Shown here one piece after another: positions 38,401 to 48,100 of a DNA stretch of 64,000 nt (positions are counted from its first letter, which is position 1; each line of letters starts with the position of its first letter). Source of the DNA: Tritrichomonas foetus (lineage: Eukaryota; Parabasalia; Tritrichomonadida; Tritrichomonadidae); the NCBI GenBank assembly GCA_001839685.1, contig MLAK01000600.1:1-64000 (forward strand), in the 5' to 3' direction. Position numbers and translations under genes: made by a program. The notes below the pieces were generated by a model. The model was not told the origin of the DNA and did no database searches. It worked only from the letters and a program-made list of their open reading frames with translations.

Positions 38401-38485
38401 CAAGAAGTTGTGCTTTTTCTTGAATATTTTCATCAATAAATAAATCATCTATTGAATGAAAAGATATCAAGAACAAAATAAGCAT
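35474..38485 (-). CDS. membrane-anchored subtilisin-like serine protease (S8)
   Basis: Predicted 1003-residue subtilase. A signal peptide (MLILFLISFHSIDD) and a prodomain-like region of ~170 residues precede the catalytic domain. The triad is complete: Asp near 196 (VSIVDSGVD), His near 241 (NGHGTHVSG) and Ser near 560 (SGTSMATP). The oxyanion Asn is near 342 (FFGAGNTRK). A long insert lies between His and Ser regions. After it come a beta-rich domain (HFSLAINGPFDH), a Cys-rich EGF-like segment (CYPVCGTDCNQKSDKCYC, near 790), a membrane helix near 965-985 and a ~20-residue tail. This is the layout expected for surface or lysosomal trichomonad subtilases. The ATG at 38485 is preceded by tandem initiator-like TCACTCACT. 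Confidence 0.93.
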   Translation of the reverse strand: MLILFLISFHSIDDLFIDENIQEKAQLLEEITSEGWYYIYCKNKSFLQDLNLSLKTSNFVTNKWICAFLTGNKVEKISSNSSFKLIPASEKDGSQLLSSGGEVNYLIESNDFYIPPNSHHYYDNFYISKEYPNKNTHYIRSVTILPDAKVLNRWSKGVVQAEEFQLHYENKNRLVPIQPFYEKGIQGQKEIVSIVDSGVDHRHCFFHDSKVKVPINMTNLNHRKIVRYEAIADAYDGNNGHGTHVSGVIAGKSFCEQCSASLYNGIAPEAKLFFVDAGYESNPTVLTPDYSFKAVLQIALKLNSSIFSNSWGFPPTTKKVRSLFDRIGYETPSVSFFFGAGNTRKRFKIFTPANSKNVIAVGSIGIPQLKNLDNGYHDLYFLYSETKNSTQKIINLPFSKSFLSFMTDVKKLLTFQQKKIVRFYTNATNYENNFVYISEGSFNYCNSIRTLYRKNGSAVFIKEDLVNQLYETCNPITNIPVFSVTSLDYDEIVTINVNFTYNGLNDVLGDVNSIGPTNFGLLKPEILAPGDDSVSAKGTQSKAIVSECTLLGLVSKSGTSMATPAAAGAATLLNQYFKDGFYPSCKKNPKDSLFLRSPTIKALLINSASRITSHNVVQPTLESGFGSIHLANSLILDENSPHFGLRIIDYKEISSSDHIYTTISIPQREKEFKGKENLLTITLCWLDPPLDSKSLIPIFADLDLIVITPNKTILYGNMCEYEESHATVERTIIENPIHGEYQIQIRCPKLSIPEKVHFSLAINGPFDHHNTKMNPVKLPFKKVPKCYPVCGTDCNQKSDKCYCPPDKTGIHCASPVTQLRLKDTTIKLKSRTPTFVRFEFPKLKESQALKIHILLTNGSLCHLTIGQNQIPKFGGKFINFISLKTTNDFIFDPRENEKYTAGSFIYMEFYEASQRNPDLVLTLEIFSPNQVMENNSASPKAKATQKNSSTNLLARKSFLSYLGTIFMFGLLAFILFIQFVFIKKQCFAPMKPRIQNEEKVPFL

Positions 38486-38487
38486 GG

Positions 38488-38496
38488 AGTGAGTGA
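38488..38496 (-). promoter_or_regulatory. tandem initiator-like element (TCACTCACT)
   Basis: The minus strand reads TCACTCACTCCATG. Two overlapping TCACT matches lie 2-11 bases before the subtilase ATG. Confidence 0.5.
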
Positions 38497-38636
38497 ATTC
38501 ACAAGCTTTGTTTCAATTAATTGAAAGCTTAATTATTCGAAATGTATTTTAAAAAGTTTGCCATTACAGTAACCATTTTTTGTTTTTACTTGAAAATACT
38601 GATAAGACTTTTATTATTTTTAAACGTACACAATAA

Positions 38637-40019
38637 ATGTCTTTTCCACCAGGAGCAGAAAATCCTCGAACAGTTCGTACGACAAGACAAAATCAAAAAG
38701 TGCTAAAACGAGTTAAGTTCGATCAGAACTCTTCCGATAATCAAAGAATGAAAGTTAAAGAAATGCAAAATCAAATTGAACAAAAAGAAGCTGAATTAAA
38801 TCGTCTCCGTGTTATGATGGCACGAAATGACCCAACTGATGGAACTGCCGCTCAAATAGAATTGAATCGTCTTCAGTCAGCTTTTGAACAAGTCAATAAA
38901 ATGGCCAAAGCAAAACTCGATCCTGTGATTAATCAACTTCAGAAAACTCAATCAGATTATGAAAGTAAAGTACACAAAATGAGAATGTATAAGCTCGCTT
39001 CAAAAGAGAGAGATAAATCATTAGATATCATGCAAGATCGAATTGATCATGTAACATCAGAACTTGACGCGCCAAATATCATACCAATTGATCAAACACC
39101 TGTTTATACAGTTTTACACGAATCGCAGAAAAAACAATGTGAAATTGAAGAAACCCATCGATCAAAACAAATGGCAGCTTTTAATGAGCGTACTTTTACC
39201 TTAATCAATGAAACTTTAACTAAAAAATTAAACATGCAATTAGAAGCAGAAAAGCACGCAGCACGAAAAGCAAAAACAACAAGAATGGAAAATGAATCAC
39301 GAATTAATCAACCTGAACAAGTGATTGATGAAGAATGGATTCTGGCTCGTCATAAACTTGATAAATTAAGAATTATGCTTGAAGATGCAAAAAGATCTGT
39401 TAAATATTTAAATGATACAGCTGAACAACTCTCAAATAGTAACAGAAGAGTTGCAGAAGAATTACAAAAAAGTCAAGACGAATTATCAATTCTAAATAAG
39501 TTTTTACCTGGAGCCCCTCATGATGAATTATCTAAAAAACAAGTTGGAATATCAAGACCAGATTTAACTGTTCTTGAAGTTCAAACAAATCAAGTTGATA
39601 TTGTTTTAAATGTCGGGAAATTAAAAGCAAAATCAATTAAATCCAGCTTAGATACACTTAAGAATAAAATTTCTGAAATGCCAGATTTAGTTCAAAAAGC
39701 AAGTGAAAGTGCGGAACAAACAAAATATGAATTAGAAAACTCGGAAAATGCTTTACGACAATCTCAAGAATTGAAAGCAGAACTATTTTCCAGAAAAGTT
39801 TTTGCAGAAGAAGAAGCTAAACTATTACAAGAAAGAATACAGCAACAACAAGAATTATTACAGTCCATTCTAGATCAAACCAATGAAGCCCAGAAACAGA
39901 TCGAGAAACAAAAGACAATAATGCAAATGAATGAAGAAATGCAAAGTTTGAAGACAATGAACTTTGATAAATTCACTGCAACTATTGCCAATTTGATGAA
40001 TATTAAGAAGAAAATATAA
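38637..40019 (+). CDS. long coiled-coil protein
   Basis: Predicted 460-residue protein, almost entirely heptad-rich and charged from residue ~35 to the end (e.g. MQNQIEQKEAELNRLRVMMA; ERIQQQQELLQSILDQTNEA). A short basic Pro/Arg-rich N terminus (PPGAENPRTVRTTRQNQKV) precedes it. There are breaks near 150-165 and 285-310 (FLPGAPHDEL). No motor, membrane or catalytic motif is seen. Such proteins are typical of axonemal, basal-body or other cytoskeletal structures, but nothing specific identifies it. Convergent with the C2-domain gene. Confidence 0.75.
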   Translation: MSFPPGAENPRTVRTTRQNQKVLKRVKFDQNSSDNQRMKVKEMQNQIEQKEAELNRLRVMMARNDPTDGTAAQIELNRLQSAFEQVNKMAKAKLDPVINQLQKTQSDYESKVHKMRMYKLASKERDKSLDIMQDRIDHVTSELDAPNIIPIDQTPVYTVLHESQKKQCEIEETHRSKQMAAFNERTFTLINETLTKKLNMQLEAEKHAARKAKTTRMENESRINQPEQVIDEEWILARHKLDKLRIMLEDAKRSVKYLNDTAEQLSNSNRRVAEELQKSQDELSILNKFLPGAPHDELSKKQVGISRPDLTVLEVQTNQVDIVLNVGKLKAKSIKSSLDTLKNKISEMPDLVQKASESAEQTKYELENSENALRQSQELKAELFSRKVFAEEEAKLLQERIQQQQELLQSILDQTNEAQKQIEKQKTIMQMNEEMQSLKTMNFDKFTATIANLMNIKKKI

Positions 40020-40193
40020 TAACAACTTGTAATTTATTGTTAATATAAACGAGATATATATACTCAAAACGTTATTACTTTTTTTTTAGAAATAAAGAAA
40101 AATAATTTTGAAGTAATGGAAAATAAGATATCAAAATTAAGATGAATCAATAATTATATTTACAAAATAATATTATATTCACGCACAAGTAAA

Positions 40194-41585
40194 TTAAGCT
40201 GAAACAAGTGCTTTTCCTGTGTTAAGCTTCAATGATGGTGCAATTGGTGGCAAGTTAGATCGGTTAGAAAGTGGCATATGTACACCAACTGTATTGTTAT
40301 TGTTCTTATTTTCATTGATGTGTAAACAAAGTGGCTTCTTAGCAACCTTGATTCTTGATCCGAAGCTGTTACAGATGTAGCAATTCAAAGCATGTTCCAT
40401 TGAGCTAATAGCGATTGAAGCCATAGCTGCAGCAACACCAAGTGATTTCCATTCAATGTTTCTTGTCATTGAATAGATGAAGTTTTCATTTCTGTTTTCG
40501 TAGCTTCGAAATGCTCCTTCTGCTGCATTTCTGATCATCATGAATTCTTGTTCGTGGATTGGAACACTTCTGATGAGATCGATCTGATTCAAAGCATTGT
40601 TGATTGCTGTTCTTGCATCTTTAAGTGTGAGTTTCCTTCTTAATGCAGCAATTGATTTATCGAACGCTTCAAAGAAAGAACGATAAAGTGGACCTAATTT
40701 TTCATCTTTGCAGAAATTAATTCTATTACGATTGATATCGTGATTGGATTCAAGCAAGTAATCTCTCATTCCCAAAGTGAAAGTGTTCATTGACTTTTCA
40801 AAGCCACTTCCAGCAAAGTCTGTGAAGAAATCGCAAGATTTCTTGGCGACAGTCCTTGCAATTCTTGCTAATGCCCAATATGGGCCAAATCCATCACGGT
40901 CAATAATGATGTCATCAAATAACTCAACAGTGAACATCTTGGCTGGTGATTCATTCATAAACTCAAATTCGTTGGCTGACACTTTGACTGAATTGGGATC
41001 CTCTGTGTCAACCATTGTTCCGAAATCAGCAGATACCATCAAAATTGATGATGCGCGGTTTGGCGGGCTTTTAATTGTTGGAACGATGATCTTCGGTGGT
41101 GACAATGGCTCGTGAACCTTAATTGGAATTGGCTCGACTTCTTCCTCCTCTTCTTCTACAGCTGTTGGTGCAGGTGGTAAAACAAATCTGGTGCGCGGGG
41201 CTTCGATTGGATCAATTTTGATCATAAGATGAATCTTTCCGCCTGTCAAAACGCCTTTAACTGGAGTTAATTGGAACCACATATCTGTTGTTTCGCCAGG
41301 TAAGAATGAGTTCAATCGTAAAGCAAGAGTCGCCATAACAGAATGTGTGCGCATGCGTGTGAAATCTTTGATGAAGACTTTGAGGGAATCAGTCTTGGGG
41401 TTCTTCACATTGAAGAAGAATTCTTGGTTCCAGATTGGATTCGTTGTACGCTCTGCAACTTTCGTCCTTTGGATATCGGATGTGTTTGAGACTTGGATGA
41501 GGCAGTATGGGAAACTGTATTCCTCATGGTCAAGTTCAGCAAGTTGGAATGCTTCTACAATGCGGAGATGTAAGCGAGCTGTCAT
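40194..41585 (-). CDS. C2-domain protein with unknown helical C-terminal domain
   Basis: Predicted 463-residue protein. Residues ~3-125 form a C2 domain: LHLRIVEAFQLAELD, PYCLIQVS, TKVAERTTNPIWNQEFFF (the strongly conserved TxxNPxWNE-like block) and IHLMIKID. The linker (~130-190) is Pro/Glu-rich. The last ~270 residues are mostly helical and unrecognised; they contain one cysteine pair (NCYICNS) near 415. C2 domains bind phospholipids, often with calcium, or act in protein contacts. Some calcium-coordinating aspartates seem absent, so calcium dependence is doubtful. Initiator-like TCATT lies 8-12 bases upstream of the ATG. Confidence 0.8.
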   Translation of the reverse strand: MTARLHLRIVEAFQLAELDHEEYSFPYCLIQVSNTSDIQRTKVAERTTNPIWNQEFFFNVKNPKTDSLKVFIKDFTRMRTHSVMATLALRLNSFLPGETTDMWFQLTPVKGVLTGGKIHLMIKIDPIEAPRTRFVLPPAPTAVEEEEEEVEPIPIKVHEPLSPPKIIVPTIKSPPNRASSILMVSADFGTMVDTEDPNSVKVSANEFEFMNESPAKMFTVELFDDIIIDRDGFGPYWALARIARTVAKKSCDFFTDFAGSGFEKSMNTFTLGMRDYLLESNHDINRNRINFCKDEKLGPLYRSFFEAFDKSIAALRRKLTLKDARTAINNALNQIDLIRSVPIHEQEFMMIRNAAEGAFRSYENRNENFIYSMTRNIEWKSLGVAAAMASIAISSMEHALNCYICNSFGSRIKVAKKPLCLHINENKNNNNTVGVHMPLSNRSNLPPIAPSLKLNTGKALVSA

Positions 41586-41592
41586 TTATTAA

Positions 41593-41597
41593 AATGA
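41593..41597 (-). promoter_or_regulatory. initiator-like element (TCATT)
   Basis: The minus strand reads TCATTTTAATAAATG. The TCATT match is 8-12 bases before the C2 gene ATG at 41585. Confidence 0.5.
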
Positions 41598-42370
41598 CTA
41601 ACGTACAGTTTTAAGTGATTGTACGTTAAATAGTTAAAATTGTGATGAACATTGAAATTTGAATGATTTTCAATTAAAATCAGTCTACAACTAGGTTATG
41701 AAATTGGAAACTTTTTATGACGTACTTTTGATACATCTCATAAAAATTTATATGTTATTTTTTCAATTTGAATACGTTAAACACGTTAAAGAAGGTTAAC
41801 ATGAAATATTTGACCTTTGGGTAGAGTTATTTGTGAGAAGTGATGTTAAAATCTTACAAAAATCCTCGTTTTTTTCGAACATTGAAAAAAATTGAATGTA
41901 ACGTGTTTTCTTCTCGAAAAAGCCAAATTTGCACACAAAGAAATCGAAAATGAATTATTCTAATTTTGGAATCAAGTTATATGTCGTTCCACCGATAGAG
42001 ATGTCGCTTTTAACGACAGGATTTTCAACTCTGACGAAGCATGAAATACTGTATTGAAAAAACTTTTCATATAATTGAAAGAAAAAATTGACCTTTCAGA
42101 TATTTGAAATCTAAAGTTTTTGGACAAAAATATGGTTACATATTTCAGTTTTTCAGAAATGGTATAAAAAATTGAATGCTATAGAAATGTGATATTAATT
42201 TTCAATAGATTATTACTCACGAATAATCTATCGTTACATCATTTGTTTGTCGGTAAACTTTGAATAAAAATATTTCTCTTCACATATCTATTATCAGAGA
42301 GAAAATATTTATCTCCAAAATTTTCCCCATTAGCGAAATTTTCTTTATCGTTTGGTTAAATATTAATAAA
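41598..42370. other. intergenic region
   Basis: About 770 bases between two minus-strand genes, AT-rich with stops in all frames. I see no gene, RNA or repeat. Confidence 0.4.
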
Positions 42371-44962
42371 TTATGAATTGTCTGTTAATAGATCAATGAT
42401 ATCTGGAAGTTTCTCATCTAAAAAATCAGCTGCGTTTCGATGTAAAATTGAAAAGATTGGTGGATTTTCATTTCGTAAATTTTTTATCAATTTCAAAAAG
42501 TTGAGGACGATAATATTGGGTTGAAATTCGTGAAAATCATTCACCAAGAAAGAATTGGAATCAATAGATTCATTAATTTCATCACATACTTTTAGAATTA
42601 GTGAAATAAAAAGCTCAGAATCATCCTGTATTAAAAAAGGTGAATAAAATATAGCTGATGATGAAAAAAAAGGAAATTCTCCAAATGCAATCCATGCATT
42701 CAAAAATTGACTAAAATCTAGGTTTATATTCACACCATTATTAATTAAAAAACAATTTGCAATGAGTAAACATGATATTAATTTTGATATTGCAAAATTT
42801 GTATGATTTTTGTTGATTTTGAATAAAAGGAAAGGGATAATTTTTTGAATCATACAGAATAATAATTCATTATCACTTTGATAAATACACATAATAATAT
42901 CACTAATTGAAGACAATATTATTTCTTCATCTTCATTTTCATAATTTTCATCTTGAATGTGATTAAAAAGTTTCTCAAAAAGTTTATTTAAAACAAGATT
43001 GATTTCCGTGATTTCTATGCATTCTTTTTCACGAGAAGAAATTAAAATATTTTTGAATATTTTCATTTCATCTTCAAGAAAAAGATCAAAAGTAAACAAA
43101 CGTACAATTTCCCATGAAAAAATTGAAGAAAAAAAATATTCTGCATATGTTTGAAAAATATTTAAAAAGATTTCTTTTAAGAAATCATTGAAACCTGGAA
43201 AAATTGTTATCAAACTTCCAATAAATTCATCAAAAAAATGATGTGGAAAATCACAGCAAATTACTAAAACTTGGGAAATGCGTTTTCCTGTTTTACGAAT
43301 CAAAATTCCGTCAACATTTGATTGATCATTAGAATTGTCAATCAAATTTGAAAGAAGTGAAGCTAACACTGGCATTGAAAACTCACCGATAACTTCGAAA
43401 CTTTGAGAAATATCCAGGAGTTTTTTGAGTAATATCACTGAAGAAATTCCATGGGAAATACTTAAATAGGCGCGATAAAGAAAAGGTAAATATTTGTGAA
43501 CAAAAGTTTGATCTATACTATTTAATTGACAGTTTTTCATGATTTTCAAAATTGTTATTGTCACAAGATAATGAATCGAAGGGTTTTGGTTCGAAATATA
43601 TGTAAAAAAATGATCCAATAAAACAGAAGGTAAAAAATGGTTTTGAAAATTGGCAGAAATTACAAAAGAAGCAAATCTAATATTCATATTTTTGCTTTCA
43701 AAAAAGTCTTTTTGTAGCAAAATTGGTTCACAAAGTTGGAGAGATGATGATGCTAATTTTATTCGTGTCAAAAATTGAAAGTCATTAATTTTTCCAATTT
43801 CATTATCTCCAAAATTGCTATTATATTGTTGAAGTAGTTCACTTGCATACTTGTTAATGAATTCTTTGAAGTGTTGAATTTTATAAGAGAATTCTTGAAT
43901 TAAATAAATTGCTGAATCAATTGGTTCGTAAAAACATGAAATTTCATTGAAAACATTTGATTCATTTTCATTAATTTCAATGTTTTGGAATAAGGGAAGA
44001 AAAATTTGTTCACAAATGAAAAATGAATTGTGTAAAATGAAAAAATCAATGATCTCTAAATTACTTAGTTGATTAATAAGTTTCGTTATTTTTTCACGAG
44101 TTGAAGGTGAAATATATTTTGTAAATAATTGAAGTTGAGTCTGAAATAAAGTGAGCTGCAACTCATTTGGAACAAAAAAGAAACATTTTTTGACGACCAA
44201 ATAAAAAAATATTTTAGATAAAATTCGAACTAATTTTTCCAATTCACTTTTTCGTTGTTCTTCCCTTTCATTTTGATTATTCAAAATTTCAATTAATTTG
44301 GAAGACATTGCTATGATTTTGTTTAATAATTCCATAAAAATTGGATAATTAGTTTCGGAAATTTTGGGAATCTCGCACAAAAAAAGAAAATATAATGTTT
44401 TTCCAATCAAAATTAAAATTTCAAGTGAATCACTTTCTTTAAATAAAGTGAAAGCTGAAGAATAAAAAAATGTAGAGAATTGCTGATAAAATAAATTATC
44501 ACTGAATTGATTTCGTTTTAAAAACAGTGAAATTGATTTTGAAAGAATTAAAGATGGAATTAAGTTGTTTGACTCAAAAGTAACAAAGCTCATTAACTTG
44601 TCAAAGTCATTTTGAGATAAAGCAGCATCAACTATTAAATCTGAGAAAAAGTGGAACAATTTGCCTAAATTATTTCCGTGGTTAAATAATAATTCTTGAT
44701 AATTTTGCAACAAACAACATTTTACATCGGGTGATAAAGATGTCATCCATTGATGTTTAACAATATGAATTAATTTAATCAGTGCTGCATATCTAATTTC
44801 TACTTGAATATTATGATTTTTTACAATAGAAAATAATGCATAACAGAAATCAATAGAAATTGGTATGTTCACCAAAATTTCTTCTGATTCATGGATTTCT
44901 TTCTCATTTCCGCTGAAAGACTGGTGAAGAAGTCTGATTAAGCTATCCAAATTTAGTGTCAT
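42371..44962 (-). CDS. karyopherin-beta (importin 7/8-type) like protein
   Basis: Predicted 863-residue all-helical protein. Its N terminus has the arrangement of the importin-beta N-terminal domain that binds Ran: an initial helix pair, then IQVEIRYAALIKLIHIVKHQW, matching the conserved 'VRxxAxIxLKNxIxxxW' block, then a helix starting with SPDVKCCLLQNYQELL. The rest is HEAT-like (e.g. FASFVISANFQ; PVLASLLSNLID), with an acidic loop near residues 680-690 (DENYENEDEEI), as in importin 7/8-type receptors. Somewhat shorter than the usual ~1000 residues. Cargo cannot be predicted. The ATG at 44962 is the first in frame. Confidence 0.7.
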   Translation of the reverse strand: MTLNLDSLIRLLHQSFSGNEKEIHESEEILVNIPISIDFCYALFSIVKNHNIQVEIRYAALIKLIHIVKHQWMTSLSPDVKCCLLQNYQELLFNHGNNLGKLFHFFSDLIVDAALSQNDFDKLMSFVTFESNNLIPSLILSKSISLFLKRNQFSDNLFYQQFSTFFYSSAFTLFKESDSLEILILIGKTLYFLFLCEIPKISETNYPIFMELLNKIIAMSSKLIEILNNQNEREEQRKSELEKLVRILSKIFFYLVVKKCFFFVPNELQLTLFQTQLQLFTKYISPSTREKITKLINQLSNLEIIDFFILHNSFFICEQIFLPLFQNIEINENESNVFNEISCFYEPIDSAIYLIQEFSYKIQHFKEFINKYASELLQQYNSNFGDNEIGKINDFQFLTRIKLASSSLQLCEPILLQKDFFESKNMNIRFASFVISANFQNHFLPSVLLDHFFTYISNQNPSIHYLVTITILKIMKNCQLNSIDQTFVHKYLPFLYRAYLSISHGISSVILLKKLLDISQSFEVIGEFSMPVLASLLSNLIDNSNDQSNVDGILIRKTGKRISQVLVICCDFPHHFFDEFIGSLITIFPGFNDFLKEIFLNIFQTYAEYFFSSIFSWEIVRLFTFDLFLEDEMKIFKNILISSREKECIEITEINLVLNKLFEKLFNHIQDENYENEDEEIILSSISDIIMCIYQSDNELLFCMIQKIIPFLLFKINKNHTNFAISKLISCLLIANCFLINNGVNINLDFSQFLNAWIAFGEFPFFSSSAIFYSPFLIQDDSELFISLILKVCDEINESIDSNSFLVNDFHEFQPNIIVLNFLKLIKNLRNENPPIFSILHRNAADFLDEKLPDIIDLLTDNS

Positions 44963-45116
44963 AACCGCACTATTTCACCATAAGATTTCACCAATATTCT
45001 ATCGAAAATAATATCAAAACTTCTTTTTCATTGAGTAGGTGGAAAAAATTCAAAAAAATTATAAATCTCTATTTTATATAAACAAATTAAGGTGCTCTTT
45101 TTCAATTTCTTCAAAT

Positions 45117-48100
45117 TCACATGAATTGTGACCTGCATAAAGAGCATAAATGTTGTAATTTTAGTCCATTTATCGTTTCTCCCTTTATGCATTTGGAGCA
45201 AAGAAATCTGTTGCATTTCGAACAAGCTAATCCACCTTTCATTGGAGCTCTACAATTTGCACATTCTAATGCAAATTTTGGATCAAGTGATTTAGCTTGT
45301 GTTCCAATATATTCGAAATCAAAAAGAGCCTTGTTTGAAACCGCAATAACGCGTTGTGAGCGCGCGTCAATTTTTATGAGTGTAATTGGATTTTCAGACA
45401 GTTGAGCACGTTGTAAAACAACTATTGCCATGTCTCTGTAAGAAAATCCAAAGAACGTTACAGTGCCATCTACATGCCCCGCAACTGCAAACCGATTTTC
45501 AATATATTCTGGTAAATTCGAGGCGCATAATGAAGAAATTTCACTAGAGAAATTATCTTCTATTAAAATTTCGCCTGAAATTGAACAAAGACAAATTGAT
45601 GTACCTCCAGCAACCCAATAAACAGCTGCATGATCATCAATTGCTATATGTTCAACAGTGAATTTCATATCGACTGATGGCAATTCTTTTTTCATGCCTA
45701 AATCAAATTGTAAAACAGTATCTTCACAACCAGCAAGGGCAAGAAAATGTTCTGTTGAAGCTGCACATGTTTGAATATTAAAATCTGTGACAAATCTGGA
45801 AATATTCGATTCGTGTGAATAACGACCATTTGTATATAATAATCTTGATATCTCGAAATGACCATCAATGTATCCTTTGCAAGCAAGAAATCCATCATTC
45901 GAGATTGAGATACAAGAAATAGTTTTTTCATTCGCAAAAAAGGTTTGGTGTGACGGTAAAACTGCAGAAATGTTGTTGATTTGCCTTTTATTATTTGGGC
46001 TAACAGTATTCAAATTAAAAATAAGACTACTACTAAAATTGCTCATACTGCTTAAGCTTAGAGATTCAGCGATACTATTGGTTGAACTATTATTTATCGT
46101 ATTTAAAGAACTTAAATTCATGATTAAATCTGTTGATGATTCGGTCCATAATTCACCAGAGAAATCATCATTTGATTCATTAATTAAAATACTATTCTTC
46201 GATGTAACTGGCAAACTTGCAAAAATAATATTATTACTTGCTACATAAAGATCTCTAACAGGAAAAGTAATGAATTCGCAATTCAATTTTTGAAAAACTA
46301 AATTTCCAATCCATGTAAGTAAATGAGATTGTTCAAATGTTCCACGTTTAATATGTTGTTTTCTAAAAATTTGTGGACTGATTTGTCCAAAATTAATGAT
46401 TGATGTAATAAATGCTTGTTTTTCAACTTGATCAATATTTTCATCCATAAATTCGCTTGATTCTGGATAACATGTTGGATGAAACAGATTCTTGGTGTTC
46501 AATGCTCCCTGTCCACGACTATTTACACCAAAAATTAAATCTATCCAATGATGAATGTTCTGAGAAACATGTTCTGATTCGAAAAATCTACAATTTTGCA
46601 AAATGAAATGTCTTGGGTTTTTTGCCCATTTTGGTAAAACAACAGTTCCAACGTCTAAATTATCATGCTCAACAAAAAGCGAAAGATCAAGATTATTTGT
46701 TAAATAATCTGGAACTTTATACATTTGTGGAACAAGTTCTTTCACGTCTGACTGTGATTTTGCTGATGCACTAAGCCACGTTTCAGTAACTCGTGAAAAA
46801 ATCCGATTAGGGTGATCCCATCCACGATGTAAAATAAATGAAAATACAGAAAATGGGTCAATTCTAAACATAAAATATGTAACAACACCAAAATGTAAAT
46901 AATGAGTCCCATAATAATATTGAGGATAAGAATCTTCAAAAATCATATCAAATTTTCTGGCTCTTTCTTCACCAAGTTGACCCATTGGTTTCTTTAAATC
47001 ACGATATGACTCGATCGGCATATCATCAAAGAGTTGTGGTGAATAATAATCTGAAATTACCCATGGAAATACTGGATATTGTGTTAAATCACAAAAGCAC
47101 CTTTTACCTAAACGATTTACAATGCTGAGATAAGTAAAGTTATCGATAAATCCACTGGACCACATTTTTGTGATGTTTTTTAAGTTAGTTTCTCGGTAGA
47201 GTAATCTTCCTATATTAATAGGAGATAAGTAGTTCGTTTCTGGTGGAGATATATCATAAAACCTTGACATTCCTTTATAAATATAATGATAAGCCTCATC
47301 ATAAGTTGAACGCGAGAAATTTAAAATAAAATTATATCCACTTGAATAGTTTAACGTTACGGAATATGGTCTTTGAATCCAAAGATGATTTGTCGCGGTG
47401 ATAATCTGATTCAACTCAGTTATTAAACAAAAATGGCCTCGATAAGTGAATGAATTATTAGAAAATAAGCCACTTTGGAAACATTGAATGTAAAACTCAT
47501 GTGAAATGGGATTATCATCTTGATGAATATGATACAATTGGTTATTATTCCTAATTTTCAGTCCATCTAAGAAAAAGAGTCTTTTCTTTCCAAAGAAAAC
47601 TGATCCTTCAAGAACATCAACACCAAATAAAAGTGATGCATCACATGAAAAATCAAATGGTTTTCCTCTGTTGCTTATTTCTAAAAACATTTGGTATTCA
47701 ACACTTGGCGAAATTGGTAGAGATCCAGTGAACCGTGCATGAATGGAAAATGGACTTCTTCGAAGTAAAGAAGGAACCCTAAATCGGCAAGATGTAAAGC
47801 ATTGCAAAATACAATCAGGAAAGGTTCCAAAGTCATATTTGTTCTTTGGTATATAATGAAAAATTTCATCTGATGTGCCTGATGGATATGAAGGAGTGTC
47901 ATATTCAAGTGGTGACAAAGTTTTCCTTCTTGTTGGAAAAATTGGATCTGATAAAATTGATAAAGCATATCTTGTTGATTTACTTTCTGTAAATGGAATA
48001 ACATATGAAACTGTTTTTTCCCTAAGTCTAATATAATATTCACATCTAGTCAATAAAGATCTGCGTGTAAAATATCTTAAGCTTGATGCAATTGCTTTCG

